33,783 bases of DNA from assembly GCA_021820845.1 (NCBI GenBank), contig JAKADC010000018.1:1-33783 (forward strand), in the 5' to 3' direction. Shown one piece after another: positions 20,279-29,101 of the stretch. The notes beneath the pieces are model-generated. The model saw only the letters and a program-made list of their open reading frames with translations, made no database searches and was not told the origin of the DNA. A program made the translations under genes and the position numbers. How positions within the stretch are numbered: position 1 is the first letter of the stretch; every line of letters begins with the position of its first letter. Source of the stretch: Pseudomonadota bacterium (lineage in GTDB: Bacteria; Pseudomonadota; Gammaproteobacteria; Burkholderiales; Thiobacillaceae).

Positions 20279-22963
20279 ATGTCTGTCGTTTCATCTGTCT
20301 GTTGTTATTGCGGGACCGGTTGCGGCGTCCTGATCGAGGCCGACGCCGGCCGCATCACGGGCGTGCGCGGCGACCCCGCGCATCCGACCAATCGCGGCAA
20401 GCTGTGCACGAAAGGCGCGACGCTGGCGCTGGCGGTGGCGTCGACGAGCGGGCGCGTTCTTTATCCGGAACTGCGATCGGAAAAGGGAGCCGTCCGCACA
20501 CGCGCGAGCTGGGACGAGGCGCTCGGTCACGCCGCCGCGGCCTTCCGCGCGGTCATCCGGAAACACGGCCCCGACGCGGTGGCGTTCTATATCTCCGGCC
20601 AGCTCACCACCGAGGCGTACTACGTCTTCAACAAGCTCGCCAAAGGCCTGATCGGCACCAACAACATCGACAGCAATTCGCGCCTGTGCATGTCGTCCGC
20701 GGTCGCGGGCTACAAGGCGACGCTGGGCGCCGATTCGCCGCCCGGCTGCTATGAGGACATCGAGCACGCCGGGACGATTTTCATCGCCGGGTCGAACACG
20801 GCGTATGCGCATCCGATCGTGTTCCGGCGCATCGAGGCCGCCCGTCAACGCAACCCCGACCTGAAGCTCGTCGTGGTCGATCCTCGCCGCACCGACACCG
20901 CCGCCGAGGCCGACCTGCATCTCGCCATCCTGCCGGGCACCGACGTCGCGCTGTACCACGCCATGCTGAACGTGATGCTGTGGGAAGGGCTGGTCGACCG
21001 CGACGCCATCGCCGCGCGCACCGAAGGCTGGGAGGCGCTGCGCGACCAGGTGCGCGACTACACGCCGGACAGGGTCGCGCCGATCTGCGGCGTGGCGGCG
21101 GCCGACATCGTGCAGGCGGCGCGCTGGTTCGCGGCCGGGCCCACGCTGTCGCTGTATTGCCAGGGCCTGAACCAGTCCAGCTGCGGCGTCGACAAGAACG
21201 GCGCGCTGATCAACCTGCACCTGGCCACGGGCCAGATCGGCAGGCCCGGCGCCGCGCCGCTCTCGCTTACCGGCCAGCCCAACGCCATGGGCGGGCGCGA
21301 GGTCGGCGGGATGGCCAACCTGGCATCGGCTCACCGCGACCTCGACAACCCCCTGCATCGCGCCGAGGTCGCGCGGCTGTGGGGCGTGGATGCGGTGCCG
21401 GCGACGCCGGGCAGGACCGCGGTGGAAATGTTCGACGCGGTGCGGCGCGGCGAGATCAAGGCGATCTGGATCGCCTGCACCAATCCCGCGCAGTCGATGC
21501 CCGACCAGAACAGGGTCCACGAAGCCCTGCGGGCGGCGGAATGCGTGGTGCTGCAGGAAGCCTACGCCGACACCGAAACCGCGCCCTTCGCCGACGTGCT
21601 GCTGCCGGCGTCGACCTGGGGCGAGACCGACGGCACCATGACCAATTCGGAACGGCGCATCGCGCGCGTCCGCGCCGCCGTTCCGCCGCCGGGCGACGCG
21701 CGGGCCGACTGGGAAATCGCGCGCGATTTCGCGCGTCGCCTCGACCCCGAAAACGGCGCGCGTTTGTTTCCCTACGCCAGCGCCGAAGCCGTGTTCGACG
21801 AGCACCGCGAGACCACGCGGGGCCGCGATCTCGACATCACGGGCCTGTCCTGGGCGCTGCTCGACGAGGCGCCGCAGCAATGGCCGTTTCCCGAAGGCGC
21901 GCCGGCAGGCACGGCGCGCCTGTACGCCGACGGCGTCTATCCGACCGCCAGCGGCCGCGCGCGTTTTCACGCGGCGCCGTACCGCCCGCAAGCGGAAGCG
22001 ACCGACGCGCGCTATCCGCTGCATCTCAATACCGGCCGCCTGCGCGACCAGTGGCACGCGATGAGCCGCACCGGGCGCGTGGCACGCCTGTTCGCGCACG
22101 CCGACACGCCCTTGCTGGCCATGGCGCCACGCGATCTTGCGCTGCGCGGCCTGAAGCCGGGCGACGTCGTGCGTCTGACAAGCCGCCGCGGCGAAGCGGT
22201 GGTGGCGGTCGAGGCGAGCGACAGCCTGCGCCCCGGCCAGTGTTTCCTGCCGATGCACTGGGGCGCGCGCTTCATGGACGGATTGGGCGTCAACGCCTTG
22301 ACCCAGCCGGCATTCGACGCGGTGTCGAAGCAGCCCGAACTCAAGCACGCCGCGGTGCAGGTGGCGAAGGTCGAACTGCCCTGGCGCATGGCGGTCCTCG
22401 CGACCGGGGACGGCGTCGATCTGCTCGACATCGTGCAACCGCTCTTGCGCGCCTGCGACTACGGCGCCGCCGGGCTCGCGGGGCGCGACCGCGACGTCCT
22501 GACCCTGCGCCTGGGGCACACGGAGGCGCCGCCGGATGCGCTGCTGGCCGCGCTCGATGCCGCGCTCGGGCTGGACGATCCGCTCGCCGTGATGCATTAC
22601 CAGGACAGCCCGCGCGGCATTTCCAAGCGCGTGCGCGTCGAATGCGGCAAGGTCGTGGCAGCGCGCCTCACCGGCGAGACCGCCGCCTTCGGCTGGCTGC
22701 GCGACATCATCGTCGAGGGCGTCGACGCCGCCGCGCTGGGTGCCTGGATGCTCGCGCCGGTGGTGCATCCGCCCGCGGGCGGGCGCGGGCGCGGCCGCAT
22801 CGTGTGCAACTGCCGCAACGTCGCCGAGGGCGCGATCGTTGCCGCCGTCGCGGCGGGCGCCGACCTCGCCGCGCTGCGCGCCACGCTGGAATGCGGCACC
22901 GAGTGCGGCTCGTGCGTGCCCGAACTGAAACGACTGATCGCCATGAAGCACGAAGCGGCATGA
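20279..22963 (+). CDS. nasA: Assimilatory nitrate reductase, molybdopterin catalytic subunit
   Basis: An 894-residue cytoplasmic molybdoenzyme that reduces nitrate to nitrite for assimilation. An N-terminal [4Fe-4S] motif (CYCGTGCGV, with later Cys43 in GKLCTKG) is followed by the bis-MGD catalytic region (SNSRLCMSSAVAGYKATLGADSPPG with the probable Mo-ligand Cys, VVVDPRRTDTA, LTGQPNAMGGREVGGMANL). The molydopterin dinucleotide-binding domain starts near residue 575 (LHLNTGRLRDQWHAMSRTGR). The C-terminus (about 838-890) is a BFD-like [2Fe-2S] domain with CNC and CGTECGSC, as in Klebsiella-type NasA. No twin-arginine signal is present, which fits the cytoplasmic assimilatory class. A sigma-54 promoter lies 26 bases upstream. 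nirBD follows with its own promoter. Confidence 0.96.
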   Translation: MSVVSSVCCYCGTGCGVLIEADAGRITGVRGDPAHPTNRGKLCTKGATLALAVASTSGRVLYPELRSEKGAVRTRASWDEALGHAAAAFRAVIRKHGPDAVAFYISGQLTTEAYYVFNKLAKGLIGTNNIDSNSRLCMSSAVAGYKATLGADSPPGCYEDIEHAGTIFIAGSNTAYAHPIVFRRIEAARQRNPDLKLVVVDPRRTDTAAEADLHLAILPGTDVALYHAMLNVMLWEGLVDRDAIAARTEGWEALRDQVRDYTPDRVAPICGVAAADIVQAARWFAAGPTLSLYCQGLNQSSCGVDKNGALINLHLATGQIGRPGAAPLSLTGQPNAMGGREVGGMANLASAHRDLDNPLHRAEVARLWGVDAVPATPGRTAVEMFDAVRRGEIKAIWIACTNPAQSMPDQNRVHEALRAAECVVLQEAYADTETAPFADVLLPASTWGETDGTMTNSERRIARVRAAVPPPGDARADWEIARDFARRLDPENGARLFPYASAEAVFDEHRETTRGRDLDITGLSWALLDEAPQQWPFPEGAPAGTARLYADGVYPTASGRARFHAAPYRPQAEATDARYPLHLNTGRLRDQWHAMSRTGRVARLFAHADTPLLAMAPRDLALRGLKPGDVVRLTSRRGEAVVAVEASDSLRPGQCFLPMHWGARFMDGLGVNALTQPAFDAVSKQPELKHAAVQVAKVELPWRMAVLATGDGVDLLDIVQPLLRACDYGAAGLAGRDRDVLTLRLGHTEAPPDALLAALDAALGLDDPLAVMHYQDSPRGISKRVRVECGKVVAARLTGETAAFGWLRDIIVEGVDAAALGAWMLAPVVHPPAGGRGRGRIVCNCRNVAEGAIVAAVAAGADLAALRATLECGTECGSCVPELKRLIAMKHEAA

Positions 22964-23024
22964 ACGACCTGCCGTCGGCCGCGAAACCGGCGCGGCGAGC
23001 CGCGGTGCGCAACGGCGTGCGGAC

Positions 23025-23039
23025 GCACATCGGCGGTGC
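23025..23039. promoter_or_regulatory. NtrC-type enhancer site 2 of nirB
   Basis: GCACA, five bases, GGTGC matches the NtrC dyad GCACC-N5-GGTGC at 9 of 10 positions. It lies 21 bp (two helical turns) centre-to-centre upstream of a perfect site at 23046. Confidence 0.6.
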
Positions 23040-23045
23040 GTTTCG

Positions 23046-23060
23046 GCACCCGCGCGGTGC
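23046..23060. promoter_or_regulatory. NtrC-type enhancer site 1 of nirB
   Basis: GCACC (23046-23050), CGCGC, GGTGC (23056-23060) is a perfect match to the enterobacterial NtrC dyad. Its centre is about 106 bp upstream of the predicted nirB start. The same 15 bases and the following G recur at 31541-31556 upstream of nrtA. Confidence 0.7.
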
Positions 23061-23132
23061 GCGGGTCTGGTCCGGACGTCGCAGCGCGTCCGCGCGCCCC
23101 GCGAAAACCGGGCGCGCCGCGCGCCGGTTCGA

Positions 23133-23148
23133 TGGCACGGCGATTGCT
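23133..23148 (+). promoter_or_regulatory. Sigma-54 promoter of nirBD
   Basis: TGGCACG, four bases, TTGCT (23133-23148) is a perfect sigma-54 consensus with -24 GG at 23134-23135 and -12 GC at 23146-23147. The predicted start is near 23159, 64 bases before the nirB ATG. Confidence 0.85.
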
Positions 23149-23222
23149 GGAAGTCGAAGCAGCAGACCGGATGCAACGGCGTATCGCGGTCATCACTTTT
23201 GTTTCCCTTCTGGAGTGGTGAT

Positions 23223-25679
23223 ATGGACATGAGTACGCCGCTGGAACGCGCGCACAGAATGAAGCTGGTCATGGTCGGCAACGGCATGGCGGGGGTGCGC
23301 ACCCTCGAGGAACTGCTGAAGCTCGCGCCCGGCCTTTACGACATCACCGTGTTCGGCGCAGAGCCGCATCCCAACTACAACCGCATCCTGCTGTCGCCGG
23401 TGCTCGCCGGCGAGCAGACCGTGGACGACATCATCCTCAACCCGACCGGCTGGTATGCCGACCATGCCATCCGCCTGCATCTGGGCAAGAAGGTAGTGAA
23501 GATCGATCGCGCGGCCCGCTGCGTGGAAGCCGAGGACGGCACCCGCGCCGAGTACGACCGCCTGCTGCTCGCCACCGGCTCCCGTCCCTTCGTCCTGCCG
23601 GTGCCGGGCGCCGATCTCGCGGGCGTGATCAGCTTTCGCGACATCGCCGACGTCGATGCGATGATCCGGGCGTCAAGCCGGTACCGGCATGCCGTCGTCG
23701 TCGGCGGTGGCCTGCTGGGGCTGGAAGCCGCCAATGGCCTCATGAAGCGGGGCATGGACGTCACCGTGGTGCACCTCGGCCCCTGGCTGATGGAACGCCA
23801 GCTCGACGAGCCGGCCGCGCGGCTGCTGCAGAAGAGCCTGGAAGAGAAGGGCATGAAATTCCTGTTGCGGAAACAGACCGCGGGGATGATCGGTGGCGAG
23901 CGCGGCCGCGTCACCGCGGTCCGGTTCAAGGATGGCGACACGGTCCCTGCCGACCTCGTCGTGATGGCGGTCGGCATCCGCCCCAGTACCGAGCTCGCCG
24001 AATCCGCCGGGCTGCACTGCAACCGCGGCGTCGTCGTCAACGACACGATGCAGACCTTCGACCCGCGCATCTACGCCGTGGGCGAGTGCGCGGCGCACCG
24101 GGGCGTGGCCTACGGGCTGGTGGCGCCGCTCTTCGAGCAGGCCAAGGTCTGCGCCAACCACCTCGCCGAACACGGCATCGGCCGCTACCCCGGTTCGGTG
24201 ACCTCGACCAAGCTCAAGGTCACCGGCATCGACCTGTTTTCCGCCGGCGATTTCACGGGCGGCGAGGGGACCGAATCCATCCTCTACTCCGACCCGATCG
24301 GCGGCGTGTACAAGAAGCTCGTGCTCAAGGACGACAAGCTCGTCGGCGGCGTGATGATCGGCGACACGGCCGACGGCGCCTGGTATTTCGCCTTGCTGCG
24401 CGACGGCAAGAACGTTTCCGGATTGCGCGATCACCTGATGTTCGGCCAGGACCATTGCGGCAACCTCGGGCATCAGGGCATCAACCGCGCGGCGACGATG
24501 AGCGACGACATGGAGGTGTGCGGCTGCAACGGCGTGTGCAAGGGCGACATCGTCAGGGCGATCCGCGAGAAGGGCCTGTTCACGCTGGAGGACGTGCGCA
24601 GGCACACCAAGGCGTCGAGCTCGTGCGGCTCGTGCACCGGCCTCGTCGAGCAGATCCTCGCGGCGACCGCGGGCGGCGACTATTCGGCCGCGCCGAAGAC
24701 TAAGTCGGTGTGCGGCTGCACCGATCGCACGCACGAGGAAGTGCGCGCGGCGATCCGGCAGAACAGGCTGCTGACGATCCCGCAGGTGATGGCGTTCATG
24801 GAATGGCGCACGCCCAACGGCTGTGCATCGTGCCGGCCCGCGCTCAATTACTACCTCGTTTCAACCTGGCCCGGCGAAGCCGAGGACGACCCGCAGTCGC
24901 GCTTCATCAACGAGCGCGCGCACGCCAACATCCAGAAGGACGGCAGCTACTCGGTGATCCCGCGCATGTGGGGCGGGCAGACGACGCCGGCCGAACTGCG
25001 CCGCATCGCGGACGTCGCCGAGAAGTATGCGGTGCCGACGGTCAAGGTCACCGGCGGCCAGCGCATCGACCTCCTCGGCGTGAAGAAGGAAGACCTGCCG
25101 CGCATCTGGGCCGATCTTGACATGCCATCCGGCCATGCCTACGGCAAGGCCCTGCGCACGGTGAAGACCTGCGTCGGCTCCGAATGGTGCCGCTTCGGCA
25201 CGCAGGACTCGACGCAGATGGGCATCGACCTGGAAAAAGCCTTCTTCAAGATGTGGGCGCCGCACAAGGTCAAGCTCGCGGTGTCGGGCTGCCCGCGCAA
25301 CTGCGCCGAGGTCGCGATCAAGGACGTCGGCATCATCGGCGTCGATTCCGGCTGGGAGATCTACGTCGGCGGCAACGGCGGCATCAAGACCGAGATCGCG
25401 CAGTTTCTTGTCAAGGTGAAGACGGCCGACGACGTGCTCGAATATTCCGGCGCGTTCCTGCAGCTCTACCGCGAGGAGGCGCGCTATCTCGAGCGCACGG
25501 TCCACTACCTCGATCGCGTTGGCCTCGACTACGTGAAGAAGACGATCCTCGACGATGCGGAAGCGCGGCGGGCGCTGTACGGGCGCCTGATGTTCGCCCT
25601 GTCGGTCGAACGGGACCCCTGGGTCGAGCGTGCCCGTGAAGGCAAGCTTCGCCACGAATTCGAAACCTTCCACGCCTGA
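23223..25679 (+). CDS. nirB: NADH-dependent assimilatory nitrite reductase, large subunit
   Basis: An 818-residue cytoplasmic enzyme that reduces nitrite to ammonium with NAD(P)H. The N-terminal flavin domain has LVMVGNGMAGVRTLEELL (FAD) and VVVGGGLLGLEAANGL (NAD), with the second FAD motif IYAVGECAAHRG. Two BFD-like [2Fe-2S] segments follow: CGCNGVCKGD with SCGSC (near 431-465) and CGCTDRTHEE with CASC (near 496-540). The sulfite/nitrite-reductase half binds siroheme and [4Fe-4S] through C-x5-C (CVGSEWC, near 649) and C-x3-C (CPRNC, near 689). ATG 23223 has GGAG 7 bases upstream; ATG 23229 is an alternative. It has its own sigma-54 promoter with tandem NtrC sites, and nirD follows after 11 bases. 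Confidence 0.96.
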   Translation: MDMSTPLERAHRMKLVMVGNGMAGVRTLEELLKLAPGLYDITVFGAEPHPNYNRILLSPVLAGEQTVDDIILNPTGWYADHAIRLHLGKKVVKIDRAARCVEAEDGTRAEYDRLLLATGSRPFVLPVPGADLAGVISFRDIADVDAMIRASSRYRHAVVVGGGLLGLEAANGLMKRGMDVTVVHLGPWLMERQLDEPAARLLQKSLEEKGMKFLLRKQTAGMIGGERGRVTAVRFKDGDTVPADLVVMAVGIRPSTELAESAGLHCNRGVVVNDTMQTFDPRIYAVGECAAHRGVAYGLVAPLFEQAKVCANHLAEHGIGRYPGSVTSTKLKVTGIDLFSAGDFTGGEGTESILYSDPIGGVYKKLVLKDDKLVGGVMIGDTADGAWYFALLRDGKNVSGLRDHLMFGQDHCGNLGHQGINRAATMSDDMEVCGCNGVCKGDIVRAIREKGLFTLEDVRRHTKASSSCGSCTGLVEQILAATAGGDYSAAPKTKSVCGCTDRTHEEVRAAIRQNRLLTIPQVMAFMEWRTPNGCASCRPALNYYLVSTWPGEAEDDPQSRFINERAHANIQKDGSYSVIPRMWGGQTTPAELRRIADVAEKYAVPTVKVTGGQRIDLLGVKKEDLPRIWADLDMPSGHAYGKALRTVKTCVGSEWCRFGTQDSTQMGIDLEKAFFKMWAPHKVKLAVSGCPRNCAEVAIKDVGIIGVDSGWEIYVGGNGGIKTEIAQFLVKVKTADDVLEYSGAFLQLYREEARYLERTVHYLDRVGLDYVKKTILDDAEARRALYGRLMFALSVERDPWVERAREGKLRHEFETFHA

Positions 25680-25690
25680 CAGGAGCCGAC

Positions 25691-26023
25691 ATGGACCATT
25701 GGAAAGACATTTTCGCCCTCGCCGACATTCCCCCGCTCGGCGCGCGCGTCGTGCACTGCGGCGGCGTCGACATCGCCATCTTCCGCGCCGCCGATGATGA
25801 AGTCTTCGCGCTGGAGGACCGCTGCCCGCACCGGGGCGGGCCGCTTTCGCAAGGCATCGTCCACGGCAGGCGTGTCGCCTGCCCGATGCACAACTGGAAC
25901 GTCGAGCTGAAATCGGGGTGCGCGGTGGCGCCCGACGAGGGCTGCGCGCGCGAGTTCGGCGTCAGGGTCGAGGACGGGCGCGTGATGCTGGATCTCTCGA
26001 CGATCGGGCGCGCGGCGGCCTGA
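25691..26023 (+). CDS. nirD: Nitrite reductase small subunit, Rieske-type
   Basis: A 110-residue Rieske-fold protein that partners NirB. The [2Fe-2S] ligand boxes CPHRGG and CPMHNW are both intact (CxH and CxxH). Some NirD proteins have lost these ligands, so here the subunit may carry a real cluster. The length is normal. It starts 11 bases after the nirB stop with AGGAG, so the two are co-transcribed. Confidence 0.95.
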   Translation: MDHWKDIFALADIPPLGARVVHCGGVDIAIFRAADDEVFALEDRCPHRGGPLSQGIVHGRRVACPMHNWNVELKSGCAVAPDEGCAREFGVRVEDGRVMLDLSTIGRAAA

Positions 26024-26148
26024 GGCCGGCTTCTTGTCTTTTGTCTTCGGGGTGCGACCCGTGCGCGCCGGCCGACGGGATCGTCAAGTCGCAGACCCGC
26101 GAAATCGCCGGGATGAAGCTGATCCTGCGGACATCTCGCACAACCGGG

Positions 26149-26167
26149 AGCGGGGCGCTGTCCCGCT
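26149..26167. terminator. Weak hairpin between convergent nirD and minE
   Basis: AGCGGG (26149-26154) and CCCGCT (26162-26167) form a 6-bp stem with a 7-base loop in the 170-base gap between two convergent operons. There is no U-run. It is the only terminator-like structure I see there. Confidence 0.35.
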
Positions 26168-26193
26168 GCCGCCGCGCGTGACGCGGGATCCGC

Positions 26194-26448
26194 TCAGCGG
26201 ATCTCGGGCAGCACGATGTTGACTTCGATGACCTCGTAGTTTCCCTGCTTTTCCAGGCCGACCTTGATGTCGTCGGGATTGATCTTCACGTACTTGGAGA
26301 TCACCTCGACGAGGTCCTTCTGGAGGTCGGGCAGGAACGCGCGTCCCGAGATGCCCACGCGTTCGTGCGCGATGATGAGTTGCAGCCGTTCCTTGGCGAC
26401 CGAGGCGGTCGATTTCTTTTCGCCGAAGATGAGGGAGAGCCAGGACAT
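26194..26448 (-). CDS. minE: Cell division topological specificity factor MinE
   Basis: An 84-residue MinE that drives MinD oscillation by stimulating its ATPase. The N-terminal membrane-targeting and MinD-binding part reads [30 protein letters not shown], and the C-terminal dimer domain is [41 protein letters not shown]. The start is ATG 26448, one base after the minD stop; an upstream in-frame Met at 26463 would overlap minD and is less likely. Last gene of minCDE. Confidence 0.96.
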   Translation of the reverse strand: MSWLSLIFGEKKSTASVAKERLQLIIAHERVGISGRAFLPDLQKDLVEVISKYVKINPDDIKVGLEKQGNYEVIEVNIVLPEIR

Positions 26449-26449
26449 G

Positions 26450-27265
26450 TCACTTGCCTCCAAACAGGCGCTTGATCAGGCCGGGTTTTTCATACTCGAC
26501 GAAGCGCAGCGGGTGTTCCTCGCCGAGGAAGCGCGCAATCGCATCCTGATAGGCGTTGGCCACGGGCGTGTCTTTCTGGTGGATCGCCGGGATGCCCTGG
26601 TTGGAGGCCTGCAGCACCGTCTCGGATTCGGGGATGACGCCCAGGAGCGGAATCCGCAGCAGTTCCTGGATGTCGGTGTAGGTCAGCATCTCGCCTTCGG
26701 TCGCGCGCTTGGGCGAATAGCGGGTGACGAGCAGATGCTCCTTGACCGCTTCGCGGCCTTCGACGGCGCGGCGGCTTTTCGACTGGATGATGCCGAGGAT
26801 GCGGTCGGAGTCGCGCACCGAGGAGACTTCCGGGTTGGTGACGATGATCGCCTCGTCGGCGAAGGTGAGCGCCATCACCGCGCCGTGCTCGATGCCCGCG
26901 GGCGAGTCGCAGACGATGTAGTCGAAGCCCTGGTGCTCGAGATCCTTCAGGACCTTTTCCACGCCTTCTTCGGTCAGCGCATCCTTGTCGCGCGTCTGCG
27001 AGGCGGGCAGCACGTAGAGGTTCTCGCTGTGCTTGTCCTTGATCAGCGCCTGGTTGAGGTTGGCGTCGCCCTGGATGACGTTGACGAAGTCGTACACCAC
27101 GCGCCGTTCGCAGCCCATGATGAGGTCGAGGTTCCTGAGGCCGACGTCGAAGTCGATGACGGCGGTCTTGAAGCCGCGCATCGCGAGTCCGCTCGCAATC
27201 GATGCGCTGGTGGTGGTCTTGCCTACGCCACCCTTGCCGGATGTGACAGTGATGATGGTGGTCAC
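26450..27265 (-). CDS. minD: Septum site-determining ATPase MinD
   Basis: A 271-residue deviant-Walker-A ATPase that recruits MinC to the membrane. The motif [13 protein letters not shown] contains the signature Lys, [18 protein letters not shown] is switch I, and [11 protein letters not shown] is the Walker B/switch II region. The C-terminal amphipathic membrane-targeting helix is visible in [12 protein letters not shown]. The start is GTG 27265 with AAAGGAAG upstream. It lies 24 bases after minC. Confidence 0.97.
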   Translation of the reverse strand: MTTIITVTSGKGGVGKTTTSASIASGLAMRGFKTAVIDFDVGLRNLDLIMGCERRVVYDFVNVIQGDANLNQALIKDKHSENLYVLPASQTRDKDALTEEGVEKVLKDLEHQGFDYIVCDSPAGIEHGAVMALTFADEAIIVTNPEVSSVRDSDRILGIIQSKSRRAVEGREAVKEHLLVTRYSPKRATEGEMLTYTDIQELLRIPLLGVIPESETVLQASNQGIPAIHQKDTPVANAYQDAIARFLGEEHPLRFVEYEKPGLIKRLFGGK

Positions 27266-27289
27266 GGGGCTTCCTTTTTTTACGAGAGG

Positions 27290-28093
27290 TTAAAGAGGTT
27301 CGATGACGATCTGGCTCGCGTCCGCCAGGCGGATCTGTGCCGGCTTCTTCGCCACGGCGGCATCCGGCGCGGTATCGAAGGTGCGGTACACGCCGGCGAT
27401 CGATACCAGCTCGGCCTCGAGCTGCGTGGTGAAGATGCGTGCCGAGGTGTCGCCGCGCGCGCCGGCAAGCGCCCGGCCCTTGAGCGGCGCGTACACGTGG
27501 ATGCTGCCGTCGGCGATCACTTCCGCGCCGGGGTTGACCGCGGCCAGCACCACGATGTCGCCGCCCGCCGCGTAGACGCGCTGGCCCGAGCGCAGCGGCT
27601 TGTCGATGATGCGGGTCGGCGCGGCGGCCGGCGCCGCCGGTGCGGGCGCGTCATCGTTCAGCAGCCCGGCTTCGCGGGCGGCGGCCGCCAGCGCGGCGAT
27701 GGCCGCGGCGGGATCGGGTGCAGGCGCAGGGGCGGGTTCGGCAGCGACGGCCGGCGCCGTTGCGCTGTCGTTCAGTACCAGCAGCCCGGCCTCCCGGGCG
27801 GCGGCGGCGAGTTCGGCCGATGCGTTCTGCACGGCGAAGGGATTCAGTCCGCGGCTTTCCAGTTCGCGTGCCAGCCACCCCCAGTCGGGCGACGGCGCGT
27901 CGGCCGGCAGGCGTCCGCACTCGAACACCGCGGCCTCGCCGTCGAAGAAATCGGGCGTCGCGGCAAACAGGGTGGAGAGGTGGGTGTCCAGCGCCGCGTG
28001 CTCGGCGCTGTTGAGGATGACCTGTATTCCGGCGAGCCGCGTGGTCTTCAGTTCCAGCGCGGGTGCGGGGCGGGGCTCACGTCGACGCGACAT
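27290..28093 (-). CDS. minC: Septum site-determining protein MinC, long Ala/Pro linker with internal duplication
   Basis: A 267-residue inhibitor of FtsZ assembly. The N-terminal domain (about 12-100) is followed by a long Ala/Pro-rich linker and the C-terminal beta-helix domain that binds MinD (RIIDKPLRSGQRVYAAGGDIVVLAAVNPGAEVIADGSIHVY, residues 161-201). The linker holds two nearly identical copies of AELAAAAREAGLL, at 93-105 and 133-145, about 120 bases apart, each followed by N/D and Ala/Pro. E. coli MinC has 231 residues, so the extra length is mostly this linker. It begins the minCDE operon. Confidence 0.95.
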   Translation of the reverse strand: MSRRREPRPAPALELKTTRLAGIQVILNSAEHAALDTHLSTLFAATPDFFDGEAAVFECGRLPADAPSPDWGWLARELESRGLNPFAVQNASAELAAAAREAGLLVLNDSATAPAVAAEPAPAPAPDPAAAIAALAAAAREAGLLNDDAPAPAAPAAAPTRIIDKPLRSGQRVYAAGGDIVVLAAVNPGAEVIADGSIHVYAPLKGRALAGARGDTSARIFTTQLEAELVSIAGVYRTFDTAPDAAVAKKPAQIRLADASQIVIEPL

Positions 28094-28148
28094 GGCGGGC
28101 GGAGAGGCGGAATTTCACAGCGTGCAGGGGTTTGAAAGCGACCCCGAG

Positions 28149-28177
28149 AGTCTAGCCGCACCGGCCACACGGGGCAA
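28149..28177 (-). promoter_or_regulatory. Promoter of minCDE
   Basis: On the minus strand, TTGCCC (28177-28172), 17 bases and TAGACT (28154-28149) form a reasonable sigma-70 promoter about 56 bases upstream of the minC ATG, just after the nrtD stop. Confidence 0.55.
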
Positions 28178-28201
28178 GGCGCGCGAAGCCGGCCGCCCGG
28201 G

Positions 28202-28999
28202 TCAGGCGGCTTCGCTCGGTCGTGCCTGGCGGCTGTAGAGGAATTCGAGCACGCGGCTGCGCAGCGCGTGATAGCGCGGGTCGTGCGCCAATTGCAGGCG
28301 GTCGCGCGGGCGCGGCAGATCGACGCATAGGACCTCGTCGATGGTCGCAGCCGGACCGTTGGTCATCATCGCGATGCGGTCGGACAGGAGCACCGCTTCG
28401 TCGACGTCGTGCGTCACCATGATGACCGTGCTCTTCGTCACGGCGACGATCTTCATCAGCTCGTCCTGCAGGTGGGCTCGGGTCAGCGCGTCGAGCGCGC
28501 CGAAGGGCTCGTCCATCAGCAGCACCTTCGGCTCCATCGCCAGCGCGCGGGCGATGCCGACGCGCTGCTTCATGCCGCCCGAGATCTCGCCCGGCAGCCG
28601 TGTCGCGGCGTGGCCCAGCCCGACGAGTTCGAGCGCGGCCGTCGTGCGCGCCTTCAGTTGCGCTTTCGATTCGCTGCCGCCGAACACCTTTTCCACCGCC
28701 AGATGCACGTTGCCGAATGCGGTCAGCCAGGGAAGCAGCGAATGGTTCTGGAACACCACCGAACGGTCCGGGCCCGGCCCCCGGATCTCCTTGTTCGCGA
28801 GCAGCAGCACGCCCTCGCTTGCGCCGACGAGGCCCGCCACCAGATTCAGCAGGGTGGACTTGCCGCAGCCGGAATGGCCGATCAGCGCGACGAACTCGCC
28901 GCGGCCGATGTCGAGATTGACGCCGGTGAGGGCGGTGAATCGCCCCTTCCGGGTGTCGAACGCCACGGCGGCGTTTTCGATCTGGACGTAGGAATGCAT
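28202..28999 (-). CDS. nrtD: Nitrate ABC transporter ATP-binding protein
   Basis: A 265-residue ABC ATPase of the nitrate/taurine (NitT/TauT) group. Walker A is GHSGCGKST (41-49), the signature is EISGGMKQRVGIARALA, Walker B is KVLLMDEPFGALD, and the H-loop His is in IMVTHDVDEAVLLSDRI. It powers nitrate uptake with NrtB and NrtA. The start ATG 28999 has AGGAAA upstream. It is separated from nrtB by a 102-base spacer that contains a heptamer repeat array. The fused NrtC ATPase of cyanobacteria is absent. Confidence 0.93.
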   Translation of the reverse strand: MHSYVQIENAAVAFDTRKGRFTALTGVNLDIGRGEFVALIGHSGCGKSTLLNLVAGLVGASEGVLLLANKEIRGPGPDRSVVFQNHSLLPWLTAFGNVHLAVEKVFGGSESKAQLKARTTAALELVGLGHAATRLPGEISGGMKQRVGIARALAMEPKVLLMDEPFGALDALTRAHLQDELMKIVAVTKSTVIMVTHDVDEAVLLSDRIAMMTNGPAATIDEVLCVDLPRPRDRLQLAHDPRYHALRSRVLEFLYSRQARPSEAA

Positions 29000-29011
29000 A
29001 AGGTTTTCCTG

Positions 29012-29039
29012 TGAAGGGTGAAGGGTGAAGGGTGAAGGG
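29012..29039. repeat. Tandem heptamer repeat (TGAAGGG)x4 between nrtB and nrtD
   Basis: TGAAGGG occurs four times in tandem at 29012-29039. Related inverted copies follow in the same spacer (CACCCTTCGCCCTT near 29056-29069, and CCCTTCTCCCTTCAC near 29087-29101). On the mRNA these can pair, placing a hairpin just before the nrtD ribosome binding site. Such simple repeats vary in copy number by slippage. Confidence 0.8.
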
Positions 29040-29101
29040 TCGGTGGTGGGGACTCACCCTTCGCCCTTGAGCGCCGAGGGCGCGATCCCTTCTCCCTTCA
29101 C

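Noticed and set aside
20291..23302. Very long minus-strand open frame (1003 codons) opposite nasA
   Set aside because: It is the antisense shadow of a well-supported gene in GC-rich DNA and shows only Arg/Gly/Ala-rich sequence without motifs. The same applies to the 738-codon plus frame at 5847-8063 opposite the ftr operon.
29012..29101. Possible CRISPR-like array
   Set aside because: Units are contiguous 7-mers without spacers; it is a simple tandem repeat.
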